Below are positions 31,888 through 43,754 of a stretch of 64,000 nucleotides of DNA, piece by piece; within the stretch, counting starts at the first letter, position 1, and each line of letters opens with the position of its first letter. Source of the DNA: Ischnura elegans (taxonomy: Eukaryota > Arthropoda > Insecta > Odonata > Coenagrionidae); the NCBI RefSeq assembly GCF_921293095.1, contig NC_060251.1, positions 62,265,585-62,329,584 of the forward strand. The letters are read 5' to 3'. The notes under the pieces were generated by a model that searched no databases, had not been told where the DNA came from, and worked only from the letters and a program-made list of their open reading frames with translations. The position numbers were made by a program, and so were the translations under genes.

Positions 31888-32700
31888 GATTCGGGGGTTT
31901 TAATGTTTTATGCATGCGGTCACTAATCGTCCACAGTGATCACGTAGCGATGATTGTAAAGGGTAGTGCAATGCGGAGTAATAGTGGCGACAAGTACCCA
32001 TAAAAGAAGACTTAATGGCAAGTTTTTCATTTTTTGCGGGGGTTCCAACGGATTACCGGGGGGTTTATACTTGTGTTAAACCAGTGGTCACAAATCGTTA
32101 TCATAAATTCCGTGCCGGTAAGTCTTAGGGGTCCGGAACATTGGTCTGACGATTCTTTTACCTGGAGAGGCGATTTATTAGAAATTTTTTGGGAGGTTTC
32201 ATGGGGTTATCGGGGGTTTTAATAAGTGGTTAGGGCAACGGTTAATTTGTGACGAAAACTACTCGTAGAAAAGTAGAAGAGTACCCAAATAGGAGACTAA
32301 ATGACCCATGTTACGTTTGGGAGGGATTTCAGGGGGATACCGGGGGTTTAAATGTGTGTACTCCTGGCGGTCACCATCCATTTACATAAATTCCGCGTGG
32401 ATGAGTCGTTGGGGGCGGTGGAATAGTCACGTAAAGTACCCAAAAAGTAGACTTATATGCAAAATTTAATTTTTTGGGGGGGTGTATGAGGGTTTACCGG
32501 GGGTTTATAGGTTTTTACTGCCAGCGGTCATCAATCGTCCACATCAATTCCGTAGCGATGAGTGGTAAGGATTGGAAAAGCGGCGGAATTGTGACGAAAA
32601 GTACCCGAAAAGGCTATTTATGTGCAAATTTTAATTTTTTAGGGGGTTTCGGGGGGTTTAAAGTTGACGATACTATATGTTCACATTCATTTACTGTCAT
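31888..32700 (+). repeat. Tandem repeat of about 130-165-bp units beginning CGGGGGTTT
   Basis: Units start near 31888, 32056, 32209, 32342, 32499 and 32654. Each starts with a G-run plus TTTA, then in most units CGGTCAC-x-AATCG, ATAAATTCCG, GATGAGT, GTGACGAAAAGTACCC, a GACTTA box and TTTTAATTTTTTGGGGG. Units are diverged, one (32209-32341) is shortened and the last is partial. It abuts the hairpin array and may be part of the same element. Confidence 0.7.
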
Positions 32701-33563
32701 TTCTAACAGAAGTGTGCCTTATGACATCCATATTTCGAGAGTAATACAGTAAAAAGCAAACCAGTCCCCGAAAAAAGTGAGTAGTGCCCGCCATTTTTAT
32801 TTTTTTCGGTTAAATATATTGAATCATTTATTAAACGTTCATGTTTTTTGAAAAACAATAAATAAGTGTTTGTAACTACAAAGTTTGAAAGAAATCGGTC
32901 AGGTTAAAATTGACATAATCTTCTATTAATCTTTTGGAAATCGTAATTTTCGGTGATTTTCGGAATATTTTAATTTTTTTCTGAATAACTAAGGACGACG
33001 AAAGACAATTGTTACCTATATGTCGTAGACGATGTTATAAGCATATATAATAATCATTTTCGTTATCCTATACCTTAAATTAAGTCGAAGGGAGCGGAAG
33101 TTATGAAATTTTAATAGAAAAACTAATTTTTGGACGCCATTTTGGCTGGAATTTTCTTTAAAATAAATTAACAACATTACGTAGTTACGTGCCCACGTTC
33201 ATCAGCTTTCAGGAAATGCATTAGCGATCCGTGTGGCACACACCATTCGCGCGCAGTAAAATAAAAACCGAAAGACTGTCCCCGAAAAAAGCCCGATTTC
33301 GGCCATTTTGTCGTCCTAGCGACGACACGTGGCGGAAACTTCCGGTTTTCGGATTTTTCCTCCGGATCATTTCCGGTTCCCCGCACGCGTGCCAAATTTC
33401 AGCTCTCCAGCACGTCTGGAAGTGGTCGGGAATTTGTATCCATGAGTGAGTCAGTTACCTCAAGGGCTGTATATAATAGAGACTCATAATTTTTAGAAAT
33501 ATTCATTTATGAAGACTGATTGATGATTTTGGCTTTATTACCTAGCTTCTTTAGCTTTAAGTC
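32701..33563. other. Flank of the hairpin/tandem-repeat element
   Basis: Includes two CCCCGAAAAAAG phrases (32766 and 33280) and a GC-rich patch (33230-33440) with a phrase starting GCCAAATTTCAGCTCTCCAG, reminiscent of dispersed arthropod repeats. It may be the far end of the same unit. No protein is recognised. Confidence 0.3.
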
Positions 33564-33635
33564 TCCCATGTTGTCTTGTGGCTAGGATACCTGGCTTTCA
33601 CCCAGAAGGCCCGGGTTCGATTCCCGGCATGGGAA
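33564..33635 (+). tRNA. tRNA-Glu(TTC)-like gene
   Basis: Seventy-two bases fold as tRNA-Glu. Acceptor TCCCATG pairs with CATGGGA, with discriminator A. The anticodon TTC (33597-33599) sits in loop CTTTCAC, and the T arm is CCGGGTTCGATTCCCGG with an intact B box. A T run (ATATTTTT) follows as a pol III terminator. Departures from usual insect tRNA-Glu: the D-arm start reads TGTCTTG where GGTCTAG is normal, so A14 is lost and the A box weakened, and there is a C-A mismatch at the base of the anticodon stem. About 70 bases later an AAAATAAAATAAAA run occurs, so a retroposed or SINE-head copy is possible. Confidence 0.75.
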
Positions 33636-36600
33636 TATTTTTGTATTTTTACCTGGCCACTATAAAATGCCAGCTGTATGCTGTATGTGGTTCTCTTTCT
33701 TTAAAATAAAATAAAAAGTTTCTTTCGAATGGATACTCAAATCGTGATTAGTATACGCCTGCAGAATATCAATCATTTCAAATTTTAATTTAATTCTTTT
33801 TTACTTTCTATGACTTCATCGAGCCTTTGCCCCTATAGGAATACCCCAGTCCACGTTCCTAGGGTATTATGCACCCACGCCTGACGCGTCCCTCCTTTCC
33901 CTTCTCAGGGTTTGGCTGGGGGCCGGTCATCGTCCCAAACGAACTGCCTCCGAGAAAAATACGCCGCAGCCATTCTCGTTCGTCCGACTTTAAACTGTAT
34001 TACCTGCGCATTGTCCCGTGGACTTCTCCGCCTTCTGGAAGGTTCAAAAACGATTCCCATCGAAGTTCTCAAGGTGCTTTTGCGTTGCCAGGGGGAGTGG
34101 GATTTTCGCAGCGAAAAGGGTCTGGGCAGGTGGGAGAAACCATCAGCCCAGAATGCTGCTCGCTTTTCAAGGTGATGGGAAAGAAGCATCCCGTTCGCGC
34201 GGCGATCCCATGGTTATGCAGGAGAGCCTGCGGCTTGTGGGCGTTTCTTTTTTTTCCATGAATATACGAGCGTGCACTCATCCTTTCCGTTTTTCAAATT
34301 TCGACTTTCTTTCCAATTTTTTGTCTGAGCCTTTGACCCATTGAGGAGACGTGATTTGAACCCTCTGTCGAGTTGACAGTGTGGACAGTTACATGGAAAA
34401 CACTTCGGGTTGTGGAAGACTTCCTTTGGACATTGCGATATTCAATAGCTACTCCTTGCAGAGGTTTTTTTCTGCCTTTTTTTCCCGACTAGACGCATGA
34501 GAAAAATGAAACAGGTCACTATTTTTTTACGAGCGCAGAAAATGGAGCAACATCGTGTGTTTTAAAACGATTTTTTTGGTGTGGAAACTGTAATTTTAAT
34601 GGATCATGTTTTTTTTATTAAATTCATTAATGTTGATATGCGTTGAGTATTCCCATGAGAATTTATTGTCCGTTCTGGACTACAATATGCTACGGACGAC
34701 ATACCTTGAATTAAGCCAACATTTCCGTAGAGATATCGTAGAACAGCATATCAAATGGCACAAAAGATATCGTACTGAATACCTAATGATGATTGCAAGC
34801 CAAACGAAACACGTGTAGTGGAGTTGTGAAATAAAATTGATTGGGCAGTACGGGATTTCCCTTAATATTTCGTTCACGTGCCTAAAAGCGATTTTAAGGG
34901 ACGGGCTGGGGCCTCCTCTGACGGCACGCTTTACTGAATCTGCGGTGATTTTTTTCCTGGTGGAGTTGAATGATCTTTCGTTTTAGACTCATCCGAATGA
35001 TCGATGCTCGGCGAATTGGATACAATGTGCAAAACGCTGTTTCGGACCACCCTCGCGGCGAAACTGACCCGAAATAGAAGTCGTGGGCGGGGAAGTGTTC
35101 GCTCCGACGGAAATAGCGCTCGTTCCTCACGCCGATCCGCGGCGCACGGCGCGGTAATTGATAATATTTTTAGGGTGGAGGAATGGACTAATCGCGCCAC
35201 ATTTCATGCCCTGCCATCCCTCTGCAGCTTGGACGGATCGGGAGCGTAGGGTTTTCCGGTGGCAACATCTCTTTGCAAGGATCTTGTCTTGGATATTCCT
35301 TGACCCCAAATAAATTCGCTTTTGTGTATCCCTGCGATGACTGACTTCAGTTATCATTTTGTAAGTATTTCCAAAAAGGCTTATATCGAAACCTTCATCT
35401 TCGAAACCGTTACACTGGCTGCTATCAAATATGTGGAATAATTGTTTTCCGCTTTTTTCGCAGCAAACGCAGTGTTCTACCTTTGCTAGCAATAGAGCAA
35501 AAATAGAAAAAATAGAATAGAACAAAAAATAGAAATGTGTATGTGAAGGAATATAAATAGGTATTAATACATGCATCATCTCTAGCTATATAAGAATAAA
35601 AAATACATTTAGCCATACATTTTTAAGTAAATTTAGCAATTTTTGGTAATCATGCTGGCCATCGTGGTATTTTATCGCCGCCAAAAATTACGAATGTATA
35701 TATCTCGTTCATTTTTGCGGAGGCTATGCGAAGTTTTCTATGGAAATAAAAATTTTGAGTGCCTGTGAGTGATATTGAACTTATTTTTTAGTTACTCATG
35801 AATCAAGCCTTAATTTGTTCTGTTCCTTAGTGCAGGCTTTATGGAATAATTTTGTCGTTTATGGCAAGTTTTCTCTCGTCCAGAATTTCGGCTGGAATTT
35901 AATTGATTGATTAACTTGCTTCAACGGTTGATTATACTTGTTAAAATGACAATAAAGATGGCTTGAATTTTTGGATCACATCTAGTAATCTTTTTCTCCA
36001 AGGTAATCAAACGGAAATGGATGAAACATGGGTGGACGCGCTCATGGATGAAGTTGAGGCATGAATCGTGTACTTGAAATGGATATTGTGATCGTTAGAT
36101 ATGGTCTACAGAGCGCAAACATCGATCGTATATCCCCTACATGATCACGGAGTTTCAAGAGACGTTAGCGAGACCACCGACTGGTTAAAATCAGGACTTT
36201 CTGCCAATAAACGAAGAAAATTTCATTTTAATCACCCTTCAAGTTAATTTTACTATGAGGGAACCATACCTCCACTTAAATTGACTGCACAATTGTACCA
36301 ACCCTAGTTATTTTTGTAAAAGTTGATCTAAATGTTAAATTAGGCGGTAAATGCTATATTTGAACGTATTAAACGGATATTTTATATCGAAAACCTGTCT
36401 ATACTGATGTATTCTATTATTTTCACATTTCCCGGTCAAAAAGACGCACTTTATTTACTCACAAATGTACCCTAAATCAGCCATCGTCTTCGTATTTAAC
36501 CAACATATGCTGTTTAGTCGAGAATATGGTTGTCTTCATTAGAATCATCGATAATAACTCTGATTTGAGCCGGTACAAAGCGTAGAGATCTAATATTTCC

Positions 36601-38026
36601 GTGACAGTAATTTCTTCACGAAATTATCCAGAAATCGTATTAAGGCTTCAAATACTCATATTTTTCATAAAATTTAACCTTAAGTGCGTTTCATGTGCCG
36701 ATGCTTCTAATAGGCCGGGAAATATGGTAATCAACATTGTTCGTATGCTTAGGTAAATATCTCCATAAGAGCTTGAGTAAAAATATGCATTTTCAGACGC
36801 TACCTCTGGTAAATAAAGAAGAGAAAACGTACTTTTGTCGCCATCACTCGATGACCTTTGACTGGAAGAGCATATTATGAAATTTTCATGAAAATACATA
36901 AAGGGGAACTTCGTTTCTCGGACCAAACTCCTTAATTAGAGGAAGAGAGACTGATCAGTCATCTCGCCGTTGGTATTCTTACGTTCATCAGAATCATTTT
37001 GTCTAGACGTTCAAGGTTCGCTGGCGGTGCGCTCGAGGGTTGAAAGGTTGAGGAACTATCAGCTACGGTGAGGGGTTTTGCCGATGAGTGGGGAAGGGTG
37101 GTAGCGGTGTGAATCAAAGGGGAGAGAGTGCGCTGGCGTCGCCTTTGACGCGAACGATAATTTTCCGAGCCGTGACCTCAACCCTCGAAATTTATTTACC
37201 GATGAAATTAAGTACCGTATTTTTAAAGTGTGGAGGTTTCCCGTTTCACCGTAATGCACAGCGCGCGAAGGATAGTCTTTGATATGACCCTAGTGCACCT
37301 GTCAAAGCATACGAAAAATATTAATGAGATGTAAATGTCGTGTTGGAAAAAAGCTGATATATTGTGTTATATTCGTCGTACCATAGGAGTCGTAAGAAAA
37401 TATAAAAATTCGACTCTTCACCCCCTTTGGTGAATTTATGTGGGGGTCAAGGGGGTCGTGACTCAATTTTATTTTTCACGTTTTCTGTGTTGTATGAAAT
37501 ATTAATATTTTATGATTATTTTAAAATTCAAGTCGTCTGTTAATTCCTTCTTCATTGCTTAACTTGTTTAATTTCTAAAATAGCTTAATTTCATCTGTTT
37601 AAAAAAATAAACTTTTAGGCTTCAAAATGCGTAAAAAATTGGTATTTAAAAAAAATACGAGCGAGAACGCCTTTTCCTACCGTATTCCGTGCCAGGGTAT
37701 TCCATACTCCGCGGACCTACGTCATTACCCAAATTTGACCCCCCAAATGTGGTACTGAATCTGCCCTCGTCACCCGAGTAATGTTTGCGTTATTAGTGAA
37801 TGAATGGTGTTGTTGATGTCAAATCACGTCAGTGACATTTAAATGGCTTAATAGTTGACTCAAATATCTGTATAGTGTGGAAACAAAGGGATGGATTATG
37901 CACATGATCTATACCCTTCTATCGCCTCGAGCCTAGATCGGATTTAAAATCATAATTAGTTATTTAATTTTGTTTTATTTTTTACCCTATGTATTTGAAC
38001 ATTATAGCCAAGAATAATTCATTTTT
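33636..38026. other. Unassigned stretch with two GC-rich islands
   Basis: GC-rich blocks lie at about 33860-34240 and 34890-35250, each with chance open frames on both strands and no recognisable domain. The remainder is AT-rich. No exon could be supported. Confidence 0.35.
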
Positions 38027-38143
38027 ATTATGATTAAAAACTTTTGGGCTATGTCGCCGCGTCAATTCTTTTTTGGTGGCCCCTTCCCAAGGCCACCCAA
38101 AGAATTGACGCGGCGACATAGCCCAAAAGTTTTTAATCATAAT
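38027..38143. mobile_element. Foldback element
   Basis: Arms 38027-38081 and 38091-38143 are inverse copies with one small A-run difference around a 9-base spacer. The right arm reads AATTGACGCGGCGACATAGCCC. This resembles the CTGACG...GAAA phrasing of Penelope-like tails with point changes. No clear target duplication. Grouping with the other foldbacks is inference. Confidence 0.65.
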
Positions 38144-39940
38144 GACGAGCACCCGCGAAAGTTTTAACGAAGAATTCGTTTTTAGTAGTATGAAAAAAAT
38201 ATTACATCGATATCTGAAATAGTAACTTCACATTGTGTTTTTTTTTCAAAATTATAAAATTAACGTAGGCACTATTCGCTTGTCCATGAAATATCGGTGG
38301 CACTAAGAGAGTTAGCCAACTGAGTTGCAGACTCGTCTCGCTTTACGGAGTCACCCTCTCCTGCGGCGTGGAGTCGGTGCCGTGGCGTATTTTGCAGCGG
38401 GGTGAAGAAGGCGGGTGTAATAGGGGGTGGAAGTTTAGGCGTCCATGGATTGATGACGGCCGATACACACGTTAAATCCAAGAGTGCTCTTTCTTTTTTG
38501 CTGGCAGGCTGCCCGCCCGCCCCCGTCCCCCCCCCCGTCCCCTTGTGTCTCTTATAATCCTCCCTCTCCCTCACTTCCCCCCTATCATCCACCCACGCAT
38601 CTTCTCCAGCCCCTGATGTGCGTGACTCGAACCCCCAAACAGAGCCCCTCCCCCAGGGGGCGTAGTACATGGCGTCTTCTCCTTCCACGGTTCAATCCAC
38701 TCGTATCGCGATGGATTTGGCGGTATCTTTCAGGGGAATGAAAATAGTTTTCTTATCCCACTCGCCCGAAAGATCTTAGCTAAAGCTTAAGTACTTCTTT
38801 TTAGCGAGTACCACAGAAGTATTTTTCCCTGTGGCGAGAGCTTCGAATTCACTTATTAATCACACAATACCATAATGTTCAAATGATTTTCACCAATTAC
38901 CTGAGTTTCGCTTTTCCTCTGAGTATATTTTTCTATTTTTCACATAAGTATCTGGTCATTGTTTAGCAACCTTATGATTGATATAGCATTTAAAAAACAA
39001 TCCACGGAAAAATAATAACAGGAGAAAGACCTGTTTATTCGAGAAAAAATTAATATTTACGTACTTTTAAGTGTGCAATGCATGCTCTGGCACTACTCCA
39101 AAAATACGAGAATGCTACTTACGTAATAGCAGTTTTTTGTGATACAAAAGTATTCATAAGCTTTTATCTAAAATACGTGACTCAGAACTGCCGATATCAT
39201 CCTAGGAAACATCCTTAGCATAAAAATCTTAGATGCTTTTATGATTAGGGGTCATGAGAAGATCTCTAAGAAGTACTCGGTATTCAGTGTTGAATGTCAG
39301 AAACTATGGCTGAAGCTACTGAACTCATGGGTTTATTCATATTTATTTCATAATTTTAAAGGAATGAGAAACTCGTTTTGGCGGAAAAGCTACATGTTAC
39401 ACGGAAACTCGCTTCCGAAATAATTCAGCACGTCTCGTAAAAAATGATTGTTTCTTGCTAACTGATTTTTATTGTTAGGAGAGAGTTGCTCCACACCTTT
39501 GGCCCTCCATGATTCATATGATTGGAAATCACCCCGCGCGTTGATTGATGGGTGTTTAGTTACCGCTTGCCCATCATGCTCCGATGGAAAAAAAATATTA
39601 GGGTGCTCCTTTACCCTTAACATCGGCCCCCAGAGCTCTGTGGGATAAACTGTATGTGTTTGATAGGAGATGAGTGTTTGTATTCTGAATGGCGTGATGA
39701 TGATTCAAAGATGTGTAATTAAGTGCTTGGTACGCCCCACCTGCCCTATATTTAATTGCCGGTTTCTCTAATCAAGCGAAGGGGAGACAAGAGGGCTATG
39801 ATCTGGGAGTACGAATACGCCCAGGTGACTGGGCTGCTGGCAAGTGTTGGCCACACTGTACTTTCCCACGGTGAAGATGAACACGCGGTAACACTCATAC
39901 GTGTCGAAAATTATTGCATGCAAATAATGCTAATACAATA
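38144..39940. other. Unassigned stretch with GC-rich island
   Basis: A GC- and C-rich block at 38290-38690 has open frames on both strands but no protein signature. At 39632-39680 a phrase beginning AGAGCTCTGTGGGATAAACT and running through TTTGATAGGAGATGAGTGTTTG recurs, diverged, at 41541-41588. Confidence 0.35.
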
Positions 39941-40105
39941 TTCTTTGGTTATAGTACTTGTGTTTCTTATACAACTTAATGCGTTGTATGTTTACTTTGT
40001 TTAATATCATAGTGGCCGAAAAATCATTTGAAATGTACTAGTTTGATGGTATGCAAGAAATTTTTTCTTAAATGAATTCCTAACGATTATAAAATTTTTC
40101 ATGCT
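39941..40105 (+). repeat. Local duplication, copy 1 (partner at 40370)
   Basis: Shares ATAGTACTTGTGTTTCT, CAACTTAATGCGTTGTATGT, AAATCATTTGAAAT and TTTGATGGTATGCAAGAA with 40370-40590 in the same order and direction. No coding content. Confidence 0.7.
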
Positions 40106-40369
40106 AAATTTTTTTAACTAAGGTATTATACCGGTTAGGGAGATTTACGTAGAGTATTTTCAGAGTTACTTCGGCCCGTTTTTCCTTCCTTTTTTTATTT
40201 ATTATTTTTTTTATTAATCCTATTTTTTTCTTTCCCCTACCTCGCTTACCGCATCCCTCAAACACGAATTTTGAGATCACCTTTCCGCTTAACATACCCG
40301 TTTCACATACTTACCAACGTAATATCAGTGTTATCCTAACTATTTCCACCTTCAAATACATGCCTTAAA

Positions 40370-40590
40370 AATATTCCTTGGAAATAGTACTTGTGTTTCT
40401 CACAGCAACTTAATGCGTTGTATGTTTACTAAAGTAAAAAGAACACATTTAAAAATCCATTCACATGGATGTTAAGGCTATGTTTAATATCATATGCCAA
40501 AAATCATTTGAAATATCCTTATTTGTTTGATGGTATGCAAGAACTTTTTTCTTCATTTAATTCCTAACGATAATAAAAAATTTCACGAAC
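40370..40590 (+). repeat. Local duplication, copy 2 (partner at 39941)
   Basis: Same order of motifs as copy 1, but with about 52 extra bases after GTATGTTTACT (40436-40488), an insertion here or a deletion in copy 1. Confidence 0.7.
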
Positions 40591-41435
40591 ACGGAAGGAT
40601 GTGCGGTCTTAAGGTCTATTTAAGAATATGTCTTCCGTATATGTAAATAAAATTTGATGTACACCTTTGCCTATTAAATCATGAAATTCCGTGAAAGAGA
40701 AAGTATTTCCGTGCAATATGAGCTTGAGATGAGATCCATAATTACAGCATCTCTTAAATTATTTATGCAATATATAATTGGCAATTTGATATGCTTTTAT
40801 AATTTTTCACATTAAAAGTCATTGCGACAATAAGTAATCGTTTCCTTAGACTTTTTCCTTTTTTGTTCACAGAAGTGCCTCGTAGTTACGCACAATGTTT
40901 TTTGCAAATATCAGGGTATTGCCATTTTAGTCATGTTTGACTCACCATAATAAATTGTCAATGTTTCATTACCTTATTTTTCCTTTGAAGTCACTTTTTT
41001 TTACTACGTTTTGAAGTTGTAACCTCGCTGCGTGGAAAAGATGCTTTTCCATGGAAGAGAGCGTTGACCCGTGCAGTACGTTTCTCAAGTCGGAAGACAA
41101 CGTTCCCTATAGAATCTGCTCTGCATCCTTTTCTCACTACTTCGGAGCGAACAATTAAGAGCGCTATTGGATCGTGGAGTTTGGACGTCTGTGTGAAAGG
41201 ACATCATTTCCTTCTCTCCCCCGCGCGCCATTGTTTGCTTGCCGATGGCTCCCGGGGATTTATCTGCAGCGGTTGCCTTTCCGCCCGGAACCGCAGCTAT
41301 TTTGATTTCTCATTTCAGAAAGAGAATGCTGTATTTATTAGGGCCAGTAGATTTGCCATTTATGGTACAGAGATTCGGTCAAAGTTCACTAACTCATTCT
41401 TAACTGTGTGGTATTCCGTTAAAAGGTATCTTGTC

Positions 41436-41699
41436 AGTTAACTTTTACTTATGCCGCTACTTTTTTTTTTCCTAAAGAGACCTGGGTTTCGATGAGTAAT
41501 CAGCATCATTAATCGAAAATTATTATCCGCTTGGATCCAAGAGCTCTGTGGAAAAACCTGTGTGTGTTTGATAGGAGGTGAGTGTTTGGGCATCATCAGG
41601 TATAAATAATAATAATTATTATTCCTCATGATGATGATTTCTCATCGAAACCCGGGTCTCTCTAAGTAAAAAAAATAGTGGCAGAAGTATAAGTTAACT
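41436..41699. mobile_element. Foldback/TIR element with about 60-bp arms
   Basis: Left arm 41436-41498 and right arm 41640-41699 are imperfect inverse copies containing CGAAACCCGGGTCTC and AGTTAAC at the outer ends. The middle shares GAGCTCTGTGG...TTTGATAGGAGGTGAG with 39632-39680. Just before the right arm lies ATGATGATGATTTCTCATCGAAAC, a stem-GAAAC arrangement like the other foldbacks. Confidence 0.6.
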
Positions 41700-42520
41700 A
41701 TTGGAAATAAAGGAATAAAACTTTGTAAGGTTCACTATTATTTTAATATGGGCACTTATTATTGTGCCTTGCCTTCCAGCGATATTGCATCTATGGTCTG
41801 AGATGGAACTTGTACATCTTTAGTCTGAATGTGGTATAAGAGAGATAATTCTGTAGGCGATTTAAATCATACCAAAATGTATCATTTTATTCAAAAGCTC
41901 TCGCTACTGGCTGATCGACGTAAGTTAGTTAGTTAATTGTCCTGGGAGTTCAGAGATGCAACCAGCTTGCCATGAAAGTATGCTGAGGTTATCTAATGAA
42001 CCGCTTCAGAAAATATATGCCATTGGCTTTTGTTATCGGGTCAAACTGAAGACCATTGTCGCTATACACACATAAATATTCACAAATACAAAGATCTTGT
42101 GCTCTTCAGTCCACCATTCGGACCGATCGATCATTTTCAATACTTTCGTGTTTTCTCTTAACAACTGTCCTTTGTTACGAATAGGTGTTAGGTATCATTT
42201 TAAAGAATAAATTATCCTTTTTTTGTTAATTTAAAGGTGATATTTAGAGGTTTGCCTCTTAGTTAAAAAATGGCAAAGTACGATTTTTCAAAAGACGGAT
42301 GGCGAAGTGGCGTAACCCTCGTAACAAAAATCGAATTTACGCCAATATCACGCTTACAAGTAAAATATGTAAGAAAAAAACATCCTTCCAACTGGATAGA
42401 CAGGTGTCTTCTTTTAAGTGGACGTTCTTGTAGCTCGCAGGCGAATGGGATACATTTGAACCGCAGCCGTGAAATCGACAGCCACCGTATTTTGACGGTC
42501 TTCCTCTCGTCTCTTTGCAG
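41700..42520. other. Sequence upstream of the USP exon, ending in a splice acceptor
   Basis: AT-rich until 42400. The last 30 bases (TCTTCCTCTCGTCTCTTTGCAG) form a strong polypyrimidine tract and AG acceptor at 42519-42520, implying at least one untranslated exon further upstream. Confidence 0.5.
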
Positions 42521-42548
42521 CTCGAGCGAAACGACAGCAGCCACCGCA

Positions 42549-42827
42549 ATGGCCCAATGCACCACGGAATCGGCGCCTGGTTCCCTCTTGAGACGCCCAA
42601 GGGACGAGGCGCCATGGGCCTCCTCGGACGTCGGCGGGGGCCACGCCATGCTCGGCGGGGGCGTCAACCGCCGTCCCCCGATGGAAGGGGGCACGGCGGC
42701 GGCGACGACCAACCCTGCCGGGACTTCTCCGGTGACCTCGGCGGCTACCACGCCGACCCCGTCCGGCGCCAAGGGTCTGCTCAACGCCCCCGGACAGAAC
42801 AATTGCTTCCTCAACAGTGCCGTACAG
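42549..42827 (+). CDS. ec: First coding exon of a USP53/USP54/Echinus-type ubiquitin protease
   Basis: The exon runs from the acceptor at 42520 to a GTGAGT donor at 42828. ATG 42549 (context CGCAATGG) opens 93 codons in phase 0. Residues 1-73 are low complexity (Gly/Ala/Thr/Pro, with repeated ATT and TP motifs) and are probably disordered. Residues 76-93 are GLLNAPGQNNCFLNSAVQ, the catalytic Cys box of the USP fold with Cys86 as nucleophile. The GLLN-x-PGQN-x-CFLNSAVQ wording is specific to USP53/USP54 and Drosophila Echinus. The family acts on ubiquitin chains; Echinus is known for roles in eye cell survival. The His box and the rest of the domain must lie beyond the window. An in-frame ATG at 42270 exists upstream, but the acceptor argues against its use. 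The symbol follows the Drosophila homologue. Confidence 0.85.
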
Positions 42828-43590
42828 GTGAGTGGGACGAAGTGGGATGAGGGTGCATAAATCAAGATTCTACCTGGCCGTGGTGTTGGGCGATTACAAT
42901 TTAAATTAATGGAAGAGTCCATTATTTTAGTTTTTTTAATCGAAATTTTGGTCCATGTTAATTAATGCCGAATTTGGGATTTTGATCGCGAATCGATCAT
43001 AACCATAAAAAATTATTTACCATGCCAAAGAATTTTTTTATGACGGAAGTTTTTTTCCTGAAATGAGGCTTGTGAGAACTGATCTGAGAAGCACATGTCA
43101 ATCTTTCGCAGTGTTGATTTAATTAAAAATTAGTTTCCTATAGACAATATTCTTCTTTTGCATATTTCTAACTTGAAGAATAAGTAAAGCGTTTGAGTAA
43201 CTGCAATTCTTAAGTACTGTTATAATAATCTAGTGTATTAAATGCTCTTAAATCATTCATATAAAATCAGCCTTGTTATTAATCGCATCTTCCTATGGGT
43301 CGCTGGGAAGTGAACTAAACGTATTATGATGTATTGAATTCCGGTGCTTACGGTGACATGACTCTTGGTTATCCGAGCCCTTGCTGCTTTCATTGTGCGG
43401 AACACTCGATCGATCATCACGTTTTGCGTCAACTCATTTCTTACTGGAAGTTAATTTCTCTTTTTTTCTTATGGGTGCTTTTTTTCTACCGGCCACTGCA
43501 TTTCCCCAATTTTGAAACTGTTATAATTTCATCGTATTTTAGGATTTTAATTTTGCATCCCAAGTCCTTTTTGTGAAATGCATAAAGTAC

Positions 43591-43754
43591 GTTAAAAATA
43601 AAAATACTTTGTTGTATTCCTTACTCTATTTAAATGGTACGACCCGGGTCCTGATGGTAGCATCATATGCAGAAACCCGGGTCGTACCATTTAAATAAAG
43701 AGTGGAATACAACAAATAAAGTGTGGAATATAACAAAGTAGTTTTATTTTTAAC
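43591..43754. mobile_element. Foldback element with CTGATG...GAAACCCGGGTC centre
   Basis: Left arm 43591-43649 and right arm 43675-43754 are inverse copies. The right arm also contains an internal duplication of about 22 bp (AAAGAGTGGAATACAACAAA followed by AAAGTGTGGAATATAACAAA). The spacer and inner arm read CCTGATGGTAGCATCATATG then CAGAAACCCGGG, placing CTGATG, a small GCAT/ATGC stem and GAAAC in hammerhead-like order. Confidence 0.65.

Noticed and set aside
31530-32003. 157-codon plus-strand open frame over the hairpin array
   Set aside because: Arg/Pro/Gly-rich product of GC palindromes, no domain, and it runs into the tandem repeat.
42263-42922. 219-codon minus-strand open frame opposite the USP exon
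   Set aside because: It is a shadow of the GC-rich coding exon; the plus strand has the USP motif, acceptor and donor.
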